Under the pieces are notes generated by a model. The model was not told the origin of the DNA. It made no database searches and worked only from the letters and a program-made list of their open reading frames with translations. Of a DNA stretch of 64,000 nucleotides, positions 1 through 8,251 are shown in pieces. Source of the DNA: Microvirga terrae (GTDB lineage: Bacteria; Pseudomonadota; Alphaproteobacteria; Rhizobiales; Beijerinckiaceae); the NCBI RefSeq assembly GCF_013307435.2, contig NZ_CP102845.1, positions 3,966,001 to 4,030,000 of the forward strand. Direction: 5' to 3'. Both the position numbers and the translations under genes were made by a program. How positions within the stretch are numbered: the stretch's first letter is position 1; every line of letters begins with the position of its first letter.

Positions 1-81
1 TTTACGCGAACGATTTGTGGGCCAGCGCTCGTCATGTGACTGCCCGCCGGACACATCCTACCCATCAGGATTGGAACGAAC

Positions 82-417
82 CTAGCACGCGCCGCTTCCG
101 TTCAAAGACTTGCTTTCGCTACCCGCGCTGCTTCCGCCTCCGTTGCCGTTGCCGTTGTTGCTAACTTCAGCCGTCTTTCCACATCGATAGTTCTCGATTG
201 CACGCTGCATCCGCTGCCCGTCAGTCGCAGAATACCGATTCCGAGAATTTGCCGGCCACGGATCGATGACATGGGTCACAACGTTCGTGTGCACCGCATT
301 GCCAGCACTAAACGCGATCGTGTTCTTACGATCGATGTACTCGCCGCATGCACTCAGGCAGTAGTTCGCGATAAGAACGACAAGCACCATGCGAGCAGTC
401 GTTGCACTTCCGATCAT
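82..417 (-). CDS. small lipoprotein of the Tad pilus locus
   Basis: A 111-residue protein with a hydrophobic N-terminus ending in a lipobox-like LSAC (Cys about residue 24), so it is probably lipidated and held in the periplasm or outer membrane. The central stretch has the TxVIDPWPxxSxxR pattern that I associate with a short lipoprotein found just after cpaC in rhizobial Tad loci. It follows cpaC on the same strand with about 87 bp between them. The C-terminus is a low-complexity Asn/Gly/Ser tail. It is much shorter than a full CpaD/TadB-type pilotin, and its exact role is unknown. The family link is from memory of the motif, not from a search. Confidence 0.7.
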   Translation of the reverse strand: MIGSATTARMVLVVLIANYCLSACGEYIDRKNTIAFSAGNAVHTNVVTHVIDPWPANSRNRYSATDGQRMQRAIENYRCGKTAEVSNNGNGNGGGSSAGSESKSLNGSGAC

Positions 418-504
418 TGTATCATTCCCCGTCGCGCTATCGAGCCCACAGAGTTACTCATCTGGCCGGCCATCGGCGCGGTCGAAGTTCCTTTTTCGAA
501 TGAA

Positions 505-2055
505 CTAGTATTTCGCCGTGACAAGACCAGTCCGAGCTTGTCGGGCAACACTCCGTCGCGCGGCTCCCGCCGGCGCCGTAGTCGGTTCGGACATGATGTG
601 TCCAAACGGTCCCCCGATTGTCGCGCCGTTCGCCATTATCCATTGTTGGGTCGGCGAGGAGGTGGACGGATCGCGCGGCTTTTCGACTTCCGTTTTTCCG
701 TTGATGAACAGATCAAGGTCATTGGAAGGAAGCGTTGAGTCGAGCGGCGTTGCAATCATGTCCCCGGGTTTTGCTGGTCTGACCAGATGCGGAGTTACGA
801 TGACCACAAGTTCCGTTTCGCGTGAGAGAAATTCCGTACTGCGAAACAGTGCTCCAAGGACCGGGATCGAACCCAACCATGGGAACTGCTCGATATTCCG
901 TTCGGTAACATTCTGAAGGAGACCCGCCAATGCAAAGCTCTGGCCGTCGCGAAGTTCGACAGTCGTTTTCGCCCGGCGCACGGACAGCCCCGGAATTGAA
1001 ATGCCGCCAGTGGAAATCGACACCGTGGGGTCCACGTCGCTGACCTCCGGCTCAAGCCTCAGGTTGATCAAGCCGTTAGTCAGGACTGTTGGTGTGAAAT
1101 TGAGTTTCACACCAAACTCTTTGTAAGTGATCGTGATTGTCGGGACGCCGGATTGGGTGGTGGACGAGACAGGTATTGGTATTTCGCCCCCGGCGCGGAA
1201 CTCTGCGCTATCGCCCGACATAGCGACCAAGTTGGGCTCGGCGAGCCGGCGGACGAGACCTTTAGATTCAAGGGCGTCGATCGTGACGTCGAGCATTCGC
1301 GAGTTGTTGGCAAAACGGGCGAGGATCGTTGCAAAGGGAGCGGTCGAGCCAAGGAGTGTGTCAACGAGAGGAATACCCGCTTCTCGATCGGCCAGATTGC
1401 CGCGTCCGATGCGAGCAGCTCGCGTCTGGCCAAGATAGTCTGAGCGGATGCCGAATTCACGGCCGGCGTTGCGATTGACCTCGACGAAACGAACCTTCAA
1501 CATCACCTGTTGGGGCGAGGCAACTCGGGTTGCATTGATGACGCCACCGGGCGAATTGGCTCTCGCGATCTCCACTGCGCGATCAACTGTCGGCGCATCG
1601 ACTGCCGTCCCTTCCAGGATGACCTGGTCACCGCTGCTCCGGACACGGATGCCGCTAGCGCCCGTACCGGCGGCAAGTTTCTCGGCGACGCTACCCGTGT
1701 CAGGACCGACTTCAACATCCACTACGCCAATGACGCGTTTCGAATTATCAAGTACCGAAACATTCGTCGTACCAGTCTTTTTGCCGAGTATGTACAGGCT
1801 CTGGTCGCTCAGAGGAATGACATCTGCAATTTCCGCAGAGCCGACGAGAACGTCGGTAAAGGGATATTCGAGACGAAGCGCCTGGGATTTATTCACGGCT
1901 ACTCGGACGCGGAGCAGTTTTGCGCGTGGAGCGGTGCTGTTGGCCGCCTGAGCCATCACAGAGGCAATAAAGCGCGTGCCAGGCGCAACAAGCGATATGC
2001 CTTCGAATGTAAGCACGGCAATGATGGCCGCCACCACCCTTCTCGACCCTGCCAT
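505..2055 (-). CDS. cpaC: Tad/Flp pilus outer-membrane secretin CpaC (RcpA)
   Basis: A 516-residue secretin that forms the outer-membrane channel through which the Flp pilus leaves the cell. It has a signal peptide (about residues 1-35), an N-terminal pilus-assembly domain (about 48-110, with LYILGKKTGTTNVSVLD), a BON-like segment (about 140-175), and the conserved secretin core (about 240-430, with KEFGVKLNFTPTVL and ending near VIVTPHLVRPA). A low-complexity tail of about 70 residues follows. In most alphaproteobacterial loci cpaC sits between cpaB and cpaE. Here it is separated from them by about 4 kb of plus-strand genes and lies with only the small lipoprotein gene downstream. Confidence 0.93.
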   Translation of the reverse strand: MAGSRRVVAAIIAVLTFEGISLVAPGTRFIASVMAQAANSTAPRAKLLRVRVAVNKSQALRLEYPFTDVLVGSAEIADVIPLSDQSLYILGKKTGTTNVSVLDNSKRVIGVVDVEVGPDTGSVAEKLAAGTGASGIRVRSSGDQVILEGTAVDAPTVDRAVEIARANSPGGVINATRVASPQQVMLKVRFVEVNRNAGREFGIRSDYLGQTRAARIGRGNLADREAGIPLVDTLLGSTAPFATILARFANNSRMLDVTIDALESKGLVRRLAEPNLVAMSGDSAEFRAGGEIPIPVSSTTQSGVPTITITYKEFGVKLNFTPTVLTNGLINLRLEPEVSDVDPTVSISTGGISIPGLSVRRAKTTVELRDGQSFALAGLLQNVTERNIEQFPWLGSIPVLGALFRSTEFLSRETELVVIVTPHLVRPAKPGDMIATPLDSTLPSNDLDLFINGKTEVEKPRDPSTSSPTQQWIMANGATIGGPFGHIMSEPTTAPAGAARRSVARQARTGLVTAKY

Positions 2056-2446
2056 TCTGCCCCCAAAGCGAAAGCCATTGAATTTCCGTTTACAGGCTCT
2101 GTTATGTTCAGAAATGGTTAACGGACGCTTACGGTAAATCCAAGCGCCACCGCAGCCGCCCTAGAACATGTGCCATCATCCAGGAACTCATAATAGAAAA
2201 CACTTTCCATGGATCAGATCTTCCGGCGCCGGCAGCATAGGTACATATTCAGCTTATCTTTTGTGCTGGCCCCTATGCCTTGCTCTTTAGAAAAGTTTAA
2301 TCATTCGCAGAACTATAGTACCAAGGAGGCATTTGGAATTGGGTGCAAGGAGGCGGGTTGGTCGCGAACTGTGGCTAAACCTACAGCTCCTCAAGCTGAT
2401 AAGAAGCAACGTGCCCCATGCGGCACGACTTAACTAAATTGATGTA
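2056..2446. other. divergent intergenic region between cpaC and the response regulator
   Basis: About 390 bp, more AT-rich than its flanks, lying between the cpaC start (minus) and the regulator (plus). It should hold both promoters. One open frame is present (2209-2433 plus) but has no ribosome binding site or recognisable composition. No clear hairpin or operator was recognised. Confidence 0.5.
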
Positions 2447-2485
2447 ATGAACGATGTCTTCGCGTTTTGGGGCTTCCAGTGTTAA
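2447..2485 (+). CDS. possible 12-codon leader peptide before the response regulator
   Basis: An ATG at 2447 opens MNDVFAFWGFQC and stops at TAA 2483-2485. It overlaps the GTG/TTG start region of the NarL-type regulator in another frame: the regulator's likely GTG (2479) lies inside the leader's penultimate codons. Such an overlap could couple translation of the regulator to the leader. There is no strong ribosome binding site, so this may be chance. Confidence 0.25.
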   Translation: MNDVFAFWGFQC

Positions 2486-3207
2486 ATGCTTCGTATGTCG
2501 CAATCATTGCTGACGCCGACGTCTATTTCCGAATGGCTGTCAGTGCCTTGCTAACGCGTGACTTGGGGTTCTCTGAGGTCATTGAGGTTCGCGCTTTCGA
2601 CGAAGTGCGGCCGTGTCTTCTCGATCGTCCTGAAGTAAGCTTGTGTCTCTTGGACTTCGCCATCCCTGCCCTGAAAGCGTCCGGCAGCCTACGGACTTTT
2701 CGGGCTAGTTTCCCCGCCTCAAAAGTCGTTGTTACATCCGCGACAAGTTCCAGACGTAACATACTTTCAGCGATGGACTCCGGTGTTCATGGATATATTC
2801 CAAAGGGGCTCAATCTTGTGCAACTGACTGCGGCGCTCCGTCTCGTCCTTAATGGAGGTATCTATGTGCCCCCATCGCTAGCCGAGATCGAGCCGCAGAT
2901 TCCCGAGCCGATTGTCAGTCTTAAGGAACTGCCCGCCTTTGCCGACGCAGGCGTGCGAAGCCCGCTGACCGCCCGCCAACTGGACGTTCTCGAGCTTTTG
3001 GTTCAAGGAAAACCTAATAAGGAAATCGCTACGGCTCTCAATCTCGGAGAGGGGACTGTCAAAGTACATGTCGCGGCGATCCTCCGTTACTTGGGAGTTC
3101 GCAATCGCGTAGCAGCGGCTGCCGCAATCTCCCGTCCGGTTCTACATCATCGACTTCCTGCTTCATGTCGAATTTCTCACTTGGAAATGCCGGCGCGCGT
3201 AGAATGA
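2479..3207 (+). CDS. NarL/FixJ-type response regulator (receiver plus LuxR HTH)
   Basis: About 242 residues. The N-terminal half is a receiver domain with an acidic pocket (ADAD near the start), a likely phospho-acceptor Asp in LLDFAIP, and the conserved Lys in IPKGL. The C-terminal half is a LuxR-type helix-turn-helix (LTARQLDVLELLVQGKPNKE followed by GTVKVHVAAILRYLGV). No ATG fits the start: GTG at 2479 or TTG at 2467 are the candidates, and I chose GTG because it overlaps the end of a short upstream frame. It sits inside the Tad locus between cpaC and the TadE/TadG genes, so control of pilus expression is likely (inference). No partner kinase is adjacent. Confidence 0.85.
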   Translation: MLNASYVAIIADADVYFRMAVSALLTRDLGFSEVIEVRAFDEVRPCLLDRPEVSLCLLDFAIPALKASGSLRTFRASFPASKVVVTSATSSRRNILSAMDSGVHGYIPKGLNLVQLTAALRLVLNGGIYVPPSLAEIEPQIPEPIVSLKELPAFADAGVRSPLTARQLDVLELLVQGKPNKEIATALNLGEGTVKVHVAAILRYLGVRNRVAAAAAISRPVLHHRLPASCRISHLEMPARVE

Positions 3208-3842
3208 ACCAGAAAGGTGGTCTCTGTTAAACCAAGCAGACCTCAATGTTCCCTGTCGGTTCCAACCAACTACTATAATTGGCTGAGCTCCATATGTGTC
3301 GTAGCAGGCATTGATTAGGCACCGCCGCTGACCACCGCTTACCGTGTCGATCCTATCGCAATCGCGACAATGCTCTGACGCCGGTGGGCGAAGGCAGACA
3401 CGATCGACTGGAAAATGCCAAGTCGAGTCTTGCTTGTGCGAAAGCTCAATCAAACGGCCGAGAGCCTCTAGATGACAACACTTTGAGCCGATCCGCGTCA
3501 TCCGGCGGGTGTTCTCGAAGGAATGCCGGTTATCTTGCGCTGAGCGCCCCCGGTCGCCTAAGGCCATCTTTTTTCAAGAGTCAGCGTTAAATCAAACCCT
3601 GCGTGACCTGGCAATGCTCCCCGTTCACGAGAACTAGTCCATTCGACTGAATTGGTTTATGCTAGAATTTAAGTAAATGTACGGTGATGATGCCTGGCTC
3701 TGCTTGAGGCGATACTCTGTTTTCCAATACAGGGTCCCTCAAAAACTCGGCTCTAAGACTGTGGATGTCCTATCGACGTTACGACCGGAGCTGTGCCTCG
3801 TAATGCAGACGACGGTGCTTTATAACCGGTAGAAGGGGCAAA
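3208..3842. other. intergenic region upstream of the TadG-like gene, no gene seen
   Basis: About 635 bp between the response regulator and the TadG/TadE block. Short open frames on both strands lack good starts and coding character. The stretch 3640-3840 is AT-rich and ends in a good ribosome binding site (AAGGGG, about 4 bp before the ATG at 3843), so a promoter for the minor-pilin block is expected here. Confidence 0.5.
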
Positions 3843-5210
3843 ATGAGATCACTAAGTTTCCTTCTAGACCGTGCCATGTATAAAGCGGTCCGATCTCGCT
3901 TGATCGAATTCGTGCGCGACCGAAGCGGCAATGTCGCTGTGGTGACCGCTCTGGCGATGCCTGCCTTGATAGGTGCGACCGGGCTAAGCGTTGAAGTCTC
4001 CTATTGGTATCTCACCCAGCGTTCAATGCAGAACGCCGCTGATTCTGCGGCAATCGCTGCAGCTACAAACGGGACTGCCAACTACGCGGTCGAAGCAAAA
4101 GCCGCGGCCGCGCGATATGGCTTTGTGGACGGCACCAACAACATCACCGTAACGGCATCTAACACTGCGCCTTGCCCCTCCGGTGGCGCTACTTGTTACA
4201 GCGCGAAGATCACCGGCTATGTACCGTTGTTCCTGTCTCAGGTGATCGGTTATAGGGGCACGGCGACTATTTCGGCCACGCCGCAGGCGGAACTCAGTGC
4301 GTCGGCTATCGCGCGTCTCGACCTGCTGCCGCGGGAGTATTGTATTTTGGCTCTCGGGACGAGCGGCATCGCCTTCGGCACGAACGGCGCTCCCAAGGCG
4401 GAGCTGAAGGGCTGCAACGTGATGTCAAATGCCGGCGCCCGCTGCAACGGTAACGATCTCGGCGCAGATTATGGCGACGCGGCCGGCACAAATGACGGTT
4501 GCGGCGTGGTCCAGCGGTCGAATGTGCCGCCGCTTGCTGATCCCTATGTCGGGTTGAGGACGAATATCACGGCTGACCCGTGTGGGGGCGTCTATCCGCA
4601 GATGAACAAGCCAGGCTTCCCTTCAAAGAACACATGGACGGTCTCTCCGCCTGAACTGGCGCTGGGAGGGGTTTATAATGTATGCGGCGATCTGGTGCTC
4701 GCGAGCAATGTCACCATTACAACTCCCGCCGAGGGCGCGGTCCTCACCATCTGGAACGGTCAGCTTTATACGGGTACGAAGCCCAACGGTCGCACCTTGA
4801 GCACCAGCAGTGGCTCCGCCCTGACCATCGTTTTCACAGGGGACAACGGCAGCTATACCCACTCTCCAACCGGTGATGGCACACTCGACTTCAACGCACC
4901 GACCACAGGGCCGTGGAAGGGTATTGCCATCTACCAGGATCCGAACCTGACGAAAGGGGTCGACATATCGGAAGCGGGCAACAGCCCGACTTGGAAGATA
5001 TCAGGGATGGTCTATCTCCCGCATTCCAGCGTTACAATGAGCGGCGCGATCAGCAAAGCAACGAATGGCCAATCATGTTTCGGCCTGGTCGTCGACAATT
5101 TGCTTATCAATGGCACAGGTGCGATCATGGCGCACGGGGCGTGCGACGAGGCAGGGCTCAACTTGCCGACCGGCACCGCTCCGACGGGACGTGGAGCATT
5201 GGTCCTGTAG
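3843..5210 (+). CDS. TadG-like Flp pilus assembly protein
   Basis: A 455-residue protein. Residues about 25-70 hold the Tad-like N-terminal segment typical of TadG-family proteins: a basic patch, RSGNVAVV, a hydrophobic helix (ALAMPALIGATGLSVEV), then the conserved NAADSAAIAAA helix. The long remainder (about 160-455) is Gly/Thr/Ser-rich, probably beta-rich, and has scattered Cys pairs (CNGND, DPCGG, VCGDL, SCFG) that could form disulphides outside the cytoplasm. It has no von Willebrand A motif that I can see, unlike classical TadG. A strong ribosome binding site precedes the ATG. It heads a plus-strand block with two TadE-like genes. Confidence 0.8.
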   Translation: MRSLSFLLDRAMYKAVRSRLIEFVRDRSGNVAVVTALAMPALIGATGLSVEVSYWYLTQRSMQNAADSAAIAAATNGTANYAVEAKAAAARYGFVDGTNNITVTASNTAPCPSGGATCYSAKITGYVPLFLSQVIGYRGTATISATPQAELSASAIARLDLLPREYCILALGTSGIAFGTNGAPKAELKGCNVMSNAGARCNGNDLGADYGDAAGTNDGCGVVQRSNVPPLADPYVGLRTNITADPCGGVYPQMNKPGFPSKNTWTVSPPELALGGVYNVCGDLVLASNVTITTPAEGAVLTIWNGQLYTGTKPNGRTLSTSSGSALTIVFTGDNGSYTHSPTGDGTLDFNAPTTGPWKGIAIYQDPNLTKGVDISEAGNSPTWKISGMVYLPHSSVTMSGAISKATNGQSCFGLVVDNLLINGTGAIMAHGACDEAGLNLPTGTAPTGRGALVL

Positions 5211-5248
5211 ATGACTCGTGAGATGTCCGCTGAAGCAGGTCAGGAAGC

Positions 5249-5830
5249 ATGAGGCTCAACCAGGTTCCGAGTGTGAGTGACGGTCGAGGCGGGATCGATG
5301 CACGCTTGCAATCATTTCGGGACGATCATCGCGGCGTAGCAGGAATCGAGTTCGCACTCGTTGCCGGAGTTCTATGCATTCTCCTGCTCAACGGAATCGA
5401 AGTCGCTCGTTACGCTTACATAGTGATGCAAGTGCAAAATGCGGCGCAGATCGGAGCGCAGTCAGCTTGGAAGGCATGCGACCCGACGAAAGAACTCCCC
5501 GCAACAACGCAATGCGCCAGTCTGATCGATACGGTCGCAACCGCGGTCACGAGCACTACGCTGGGTACCAGCGTCAAGTTGCGAGACAATTCACCGACGG
5601 AGGCATATTATTGCCTCAACAACGCCAATGCTCTGATACCGGACGCAGGAATTCCACTCGCCAACAAACCCACTGATTGCAATACAATTCCTGGGGCGCG
5701 AGCGGGGAAACCGGGAGACTACATTCGGATTGATGTCACCTACCAGTACAAGCCCCTGTTTCTCGACTTTACGGTCGGACGACTGTTCGCCCCTACCATC
5801 AGCAAGTCAACATTCATGCGATTGCTATGA
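5249..5830 (+). CDS. TadE-like minor pilin
   Basis: A 193-residue single-pass protein. Residues about 25-60 form the TadE-type pseudopilin module: DDHRGVAGIEFALVAGVLC, with the Gly-(x)-x-x-x-Glu prepilin-like motif before a hydrophobic helix. The rest is a periplasmic domain with several Cys residues (KACD, TQCAS, YYCLN, TDCNT). AGGA lies just before the ATG. The stop overlaps the next start as ATGA, which implies translational coupling. TadE proteins are processed by the Tad prepilin peptidase and are needed for Flp pilus assembly (family knowledge). Confidence 0.85.
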   Translation: MRLNQVPSVSDGRGGIDARLQSFRDDHRGVAGIEFALVAGVLCILLLNGIEVARYAYIVMQVQNAAQIGAQSAWKACDPTKELPATTQCASLIDTVATAVTSTTLGTSVKLRDNSPTEAYYCLNNANALIPDAGIPLANKPTDCNTIPGARAGKPGDYIRIDVTYQYKPLFLDFTVGRLFAPTISKSTFMRLL

Positions 5831-6192
5831 CACAGGAGCAAAGGCGAACCACGGCAGTGCTCGACGATCAGCGCGGCGCGACAGCAATCGAGTTTGCGCT
5901 GATCGCGCCCGTTTTTCTGGCACTTCTCATCGGCATCTTTCATCTGTCGTTACTGGGATTGACAGTTGCAACTCTCAACTTTGCCGTTGAGAAAAGCGCG
6001 CGCTGCCAAGCAATCTCAGTGGGCTGCCCGGATGGCTCAACGTATTATTACGCGCCGAACCCCGCTCCCGTATTTACGTCCGACACCACGGCGGCCTGTG
6101 GCACGCGGGTGAACGCTACCGTGACTTATCAGTTGAACGTTCTGATCTATCAAGCGGCTATTCCCCTGTCCGCATCGGCATGCTTCCCTTAG
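5827..6192 (+). CDS. TadE-like minor pilin, second copy
   Basis: A 121-residue protein with the TadE signature at about residues 14-40: DDQRGATAIEFALIAPVFLA, including the Gly and Glu(+5) of the prepilin motif, followed by a hydrophobic helix. A short periplasmic part has paired Cys (RCQAISVGC and AACG...SACF). Its ATG overlaps the upstream stop (ATGA), so it is translationally coupled to the first TadE. It converges on tadC, which ends about 67 bp away on the other strand. Confidence 0.88.
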   Translation: MTQEQRRTTAVLDDQRGATAIEFALIAPVFLALLIGIFHLSLLGLTVATLNFAVEKSARCQAISVGCPDGSTYYYAPNPAPVFTSDTTAACGTRVNATVTYQLNVLIYQAAIPLSASACFP

Positions 6193-6259
6193 CTTGCGGG
6201 AACGTTTGAATCCGATCAGCTTTTTCGGTTTGCCTGCTGGAGCGTACAGAGGTCTAGCT

Positions 6260-7225
6260 CTACAACTTTAGGAACTGGATCACCGCCGGTGTGATAATCA
6301 CGGCGAACAGAACGGGCAGGAAAAATATGATCATCGGCACCGTGAGTTTTGGCGGTAGCGCGGCTGCCTTTTTTTCAGCCTCGCTCATCCGCATGTCCCG
6401 GTTCTCTTGTGCCTGAACGCGGAGCGACTGACTAAGCGCAGTCCCGTATTTCTCTGATTGGATAAGGCTAGTGACCACGCCTTTGACGCCTTCAAGGCCG
6501 GTGCGTTCGGCAAGATTCTCATACGCTTTGCGACGATCTTGTAGGTAGGAGAGCTCGGCCGTTGTGAGCACCAGTTCTTCCGCGAGTTCGACCGACTGGG
6601 ACCCGATTTCGCTGGATACCTTGCGAAACGCGCCCTCAATCCCCATCCCGCTCTCGACGCAAATAAGGAGAAGGTCGAGTGCGTCCGGCCACGACCGGCG
6701 GATCGAGGTCTGCCGCTTTGCAATCTTATTCTTCACGTAAAGCGGCGGAGTGTAATAGCCAAGACTCGCCGCCGCCATTACGATCGCCAGTTTCACAAAA
6801 AGCGGGTAATCGAGATGTAGAATCACAAAGACGTAAAGTACCGCCAGAACGAACATGCCCAAAGGCGCCAGCTGACGAATGGCAAGGTAGGCTGTAATAG
6901 GTCCCTCGCCCCGGTATCCGGCCATTCGCAGGTTCTTGACCGTGATACTGTCTTCTGTTCCGGCCAGATTGAGGCGATCGACGATCAGTTTGTAAAGCCG
7001 CTTCGGCTCACTTCGCAGTGAGATTGGCTTGTTCTGAGCATTCAGGCGGCTGCGCTCGCGCACTCGAATGCGTTCACTCTCGCTGGTGGCCTGGGCCATC
7101 CTCTCGGCCAAGTGATCCCTGACGACGTAGGGCCACGAGACCACAAGAATCGCTGCAAAGGCCGAGATCCCCGCCGACAGCGCGATGAGCAGGTCCATAT
7201 TGTAAATGAGCAGTGCGGTACCCAT
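6260..7225 (-). CDS. tadC: Tad pilus inner-membrane platform protein TadC
   Basis: A 321-residue T2SF-domain inner-membrane protein. Hydrophobic segments lie near residues 10-30, 118-140, 140-158 and at the C-terminus (PMIIFFLPVLFAVIITPAVI). The GspF-like cytoplasmic domain is about 165-290, with RRSWPDALDLLLICVESGMG and the YGTALSQSLRVQAQ motif. With TadB it forms the membrane platform on which the CpaF ATPase acts. It lies 8 bp after tadB as the last gene of the minus-strand operon. Confidence 0.93.
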   Translation of the reverse strand: MGTALLIYNMDLLIALSAGISAFAAILVVSWPYVVRDHLAERMAQATSESERIRVRERSRLNAQNKPISLRSEPKRLYKLIVDRLNLAGTEDSITVKNLRMAGYRGEGPITAYLAIRQLAPLGMFVLAVLYVFVILHLDYPLFVKLAIVMAAASLGYYTPPLYVKNKIAKRQTSIRRSWPDALDLLLICVESGMGIEGAFRKVSSEIGSQSVELAEELVLTTAELSYLQDRRKAYENLAERTGLEGVKGVVTSLIQSEKYGTALSQSLRVQAQENRDMRMSEAEKKAAALPPKLTVPMIIFFLPVLFAVIITPAVIQFLKL

Positions 7226-7233
7226 TGCAGCTC

Positions 7234-8229
7234 TCAGAAGTCAAAATTGATCATTTTGCGCATCATCAGAATACCCATGCCCATCCATATAAGTGAGCCC
7301 GCAACGACGACCTTACCGATCAGGGTGTTAAATAGGAGTGATATGTAATCCGGCGCTGTCAAATACAGCATACAGGTGACAACAGCCGGCAGAGCTCCGA
7401 TAATTGCGGCCGAAGTTTTCGCCTCTGAGCTCATCGCCCGAATTTTTCCCGCCATTTTCTTGCGCTCACGCAGAACCCTGGAAAGGTTTCCAAGAGCCTC
7501 CGAAAGGCTGCCGCCAGAGCGGCTTTGAAGAGAGATTACAATGGCGAAGAAACTGGCTTCGGCAATCGGGATACGCTCTGGAAGCCGTTGCACGGCTTGA
7601 TCCATTGGCACGCCCAAGGTCTGATCATCCAAGATCGCCTTAAACTCACTGCGCACCGGCTCTTTTGCCTCGGAGGCAATGATCCTGAGGCAATCAACGA
7701 GTGGTAATCCGGCTTTCACACCGCGCACGATGACGTCCACAGCATTGGGAAAGTCACTCGTGAAATCTCTCAAACGAGCAGCCCGGCGCCGGCTCACGTA
7801 GAAATGAGGCAGCAAGAGCCCACCGGCGAGACCAAATCCGACGGCTGGCAAAGGGCTGACACCGAGAACCGCAAGCGCAGTCATAAGCGCGAGGGCGCCC
7901 GCCGCCAGACAGGCAAGCAAATAGGTCTTCTTGCTCCAGGTCAGGCCCGCCTGCTGCATTCGGATTGTGAGCGATGGTTTAACACCCCTTCGGACCTTCT
8001 GCTGTTCCTCGAGGTTACGCAATGTGATTTCAATTGACCGCTTTCGGCTGCTTTCATCGGAGCCGACGGCCCGGCCGACCGGACCATCCCATGTGGCGAT
8101 CGCTGCAAGCCGCTTATCAGCCTCCGTGCGTCGCCCTACGCGCGCATAGAACATGGAGATCGCGACACCGCCGACACAAACGGCTGCGAGTGCGGCGGCA
8201 AGAACCGGAATAAACTCGGGCGACAGCAT
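7234..8229 (-). CDS. tadB: Tad pilus inner-membrane platform protein TadB
   Basis: A 331-residue T2SF-domain protein. It has an N-terminal membrane helix (about residues 8-25), a central pair of helices (about 105-145), a GspF-like domain (about 150-270, with DFPNAVDVIVRGVKAGLPL and QSRSGGSLSEALGNLSRVLR), and C-terminal membrane helices. It partners TadC. The gene lies 22 bp after cpaF and 8 bp before tadC on the same strand, consistent with one transcript. Confidence 0.93.
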   Translation of the reverse strand: MLSPEFIPVLAAALAAVCVGGVAISMFYARVGRRTEADKRLAAIATWDGPVGRAVGSDESSRKRSIEITLRNLEEQQKVRRGVKPSLTIRMQQAGLTWSKKTYLLACLAAGALALMTALAVLGVSPLPAVGFGLAGGLLLPHFYVSRRRAARLRDFTSDFPNAVDVIVRGVKAGLPLVDCLRIIASEAKEPVRSEFKAILDDQTLGVPMDQAVQRLPERIPIAEASFFAIVISLQSRSGGSLSEALGNLSRVLRERKKMAGKIRAMSSEAKTSAAIIGALPAVVTCMLYLTAPDYISLLFNTLIGKVVVAGSLIWMGMGILMMRKMINFDF

Positions 8230-8251
8230 CGTTCAACTTCCTAAACCGGCA

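Noticed and set aside
2209..2433. Plus-strand frame of 74 codons upstream of the response regulator
   Set aside because: No ribosome binding site, irregular composition, and it fills a divergent promoter region.
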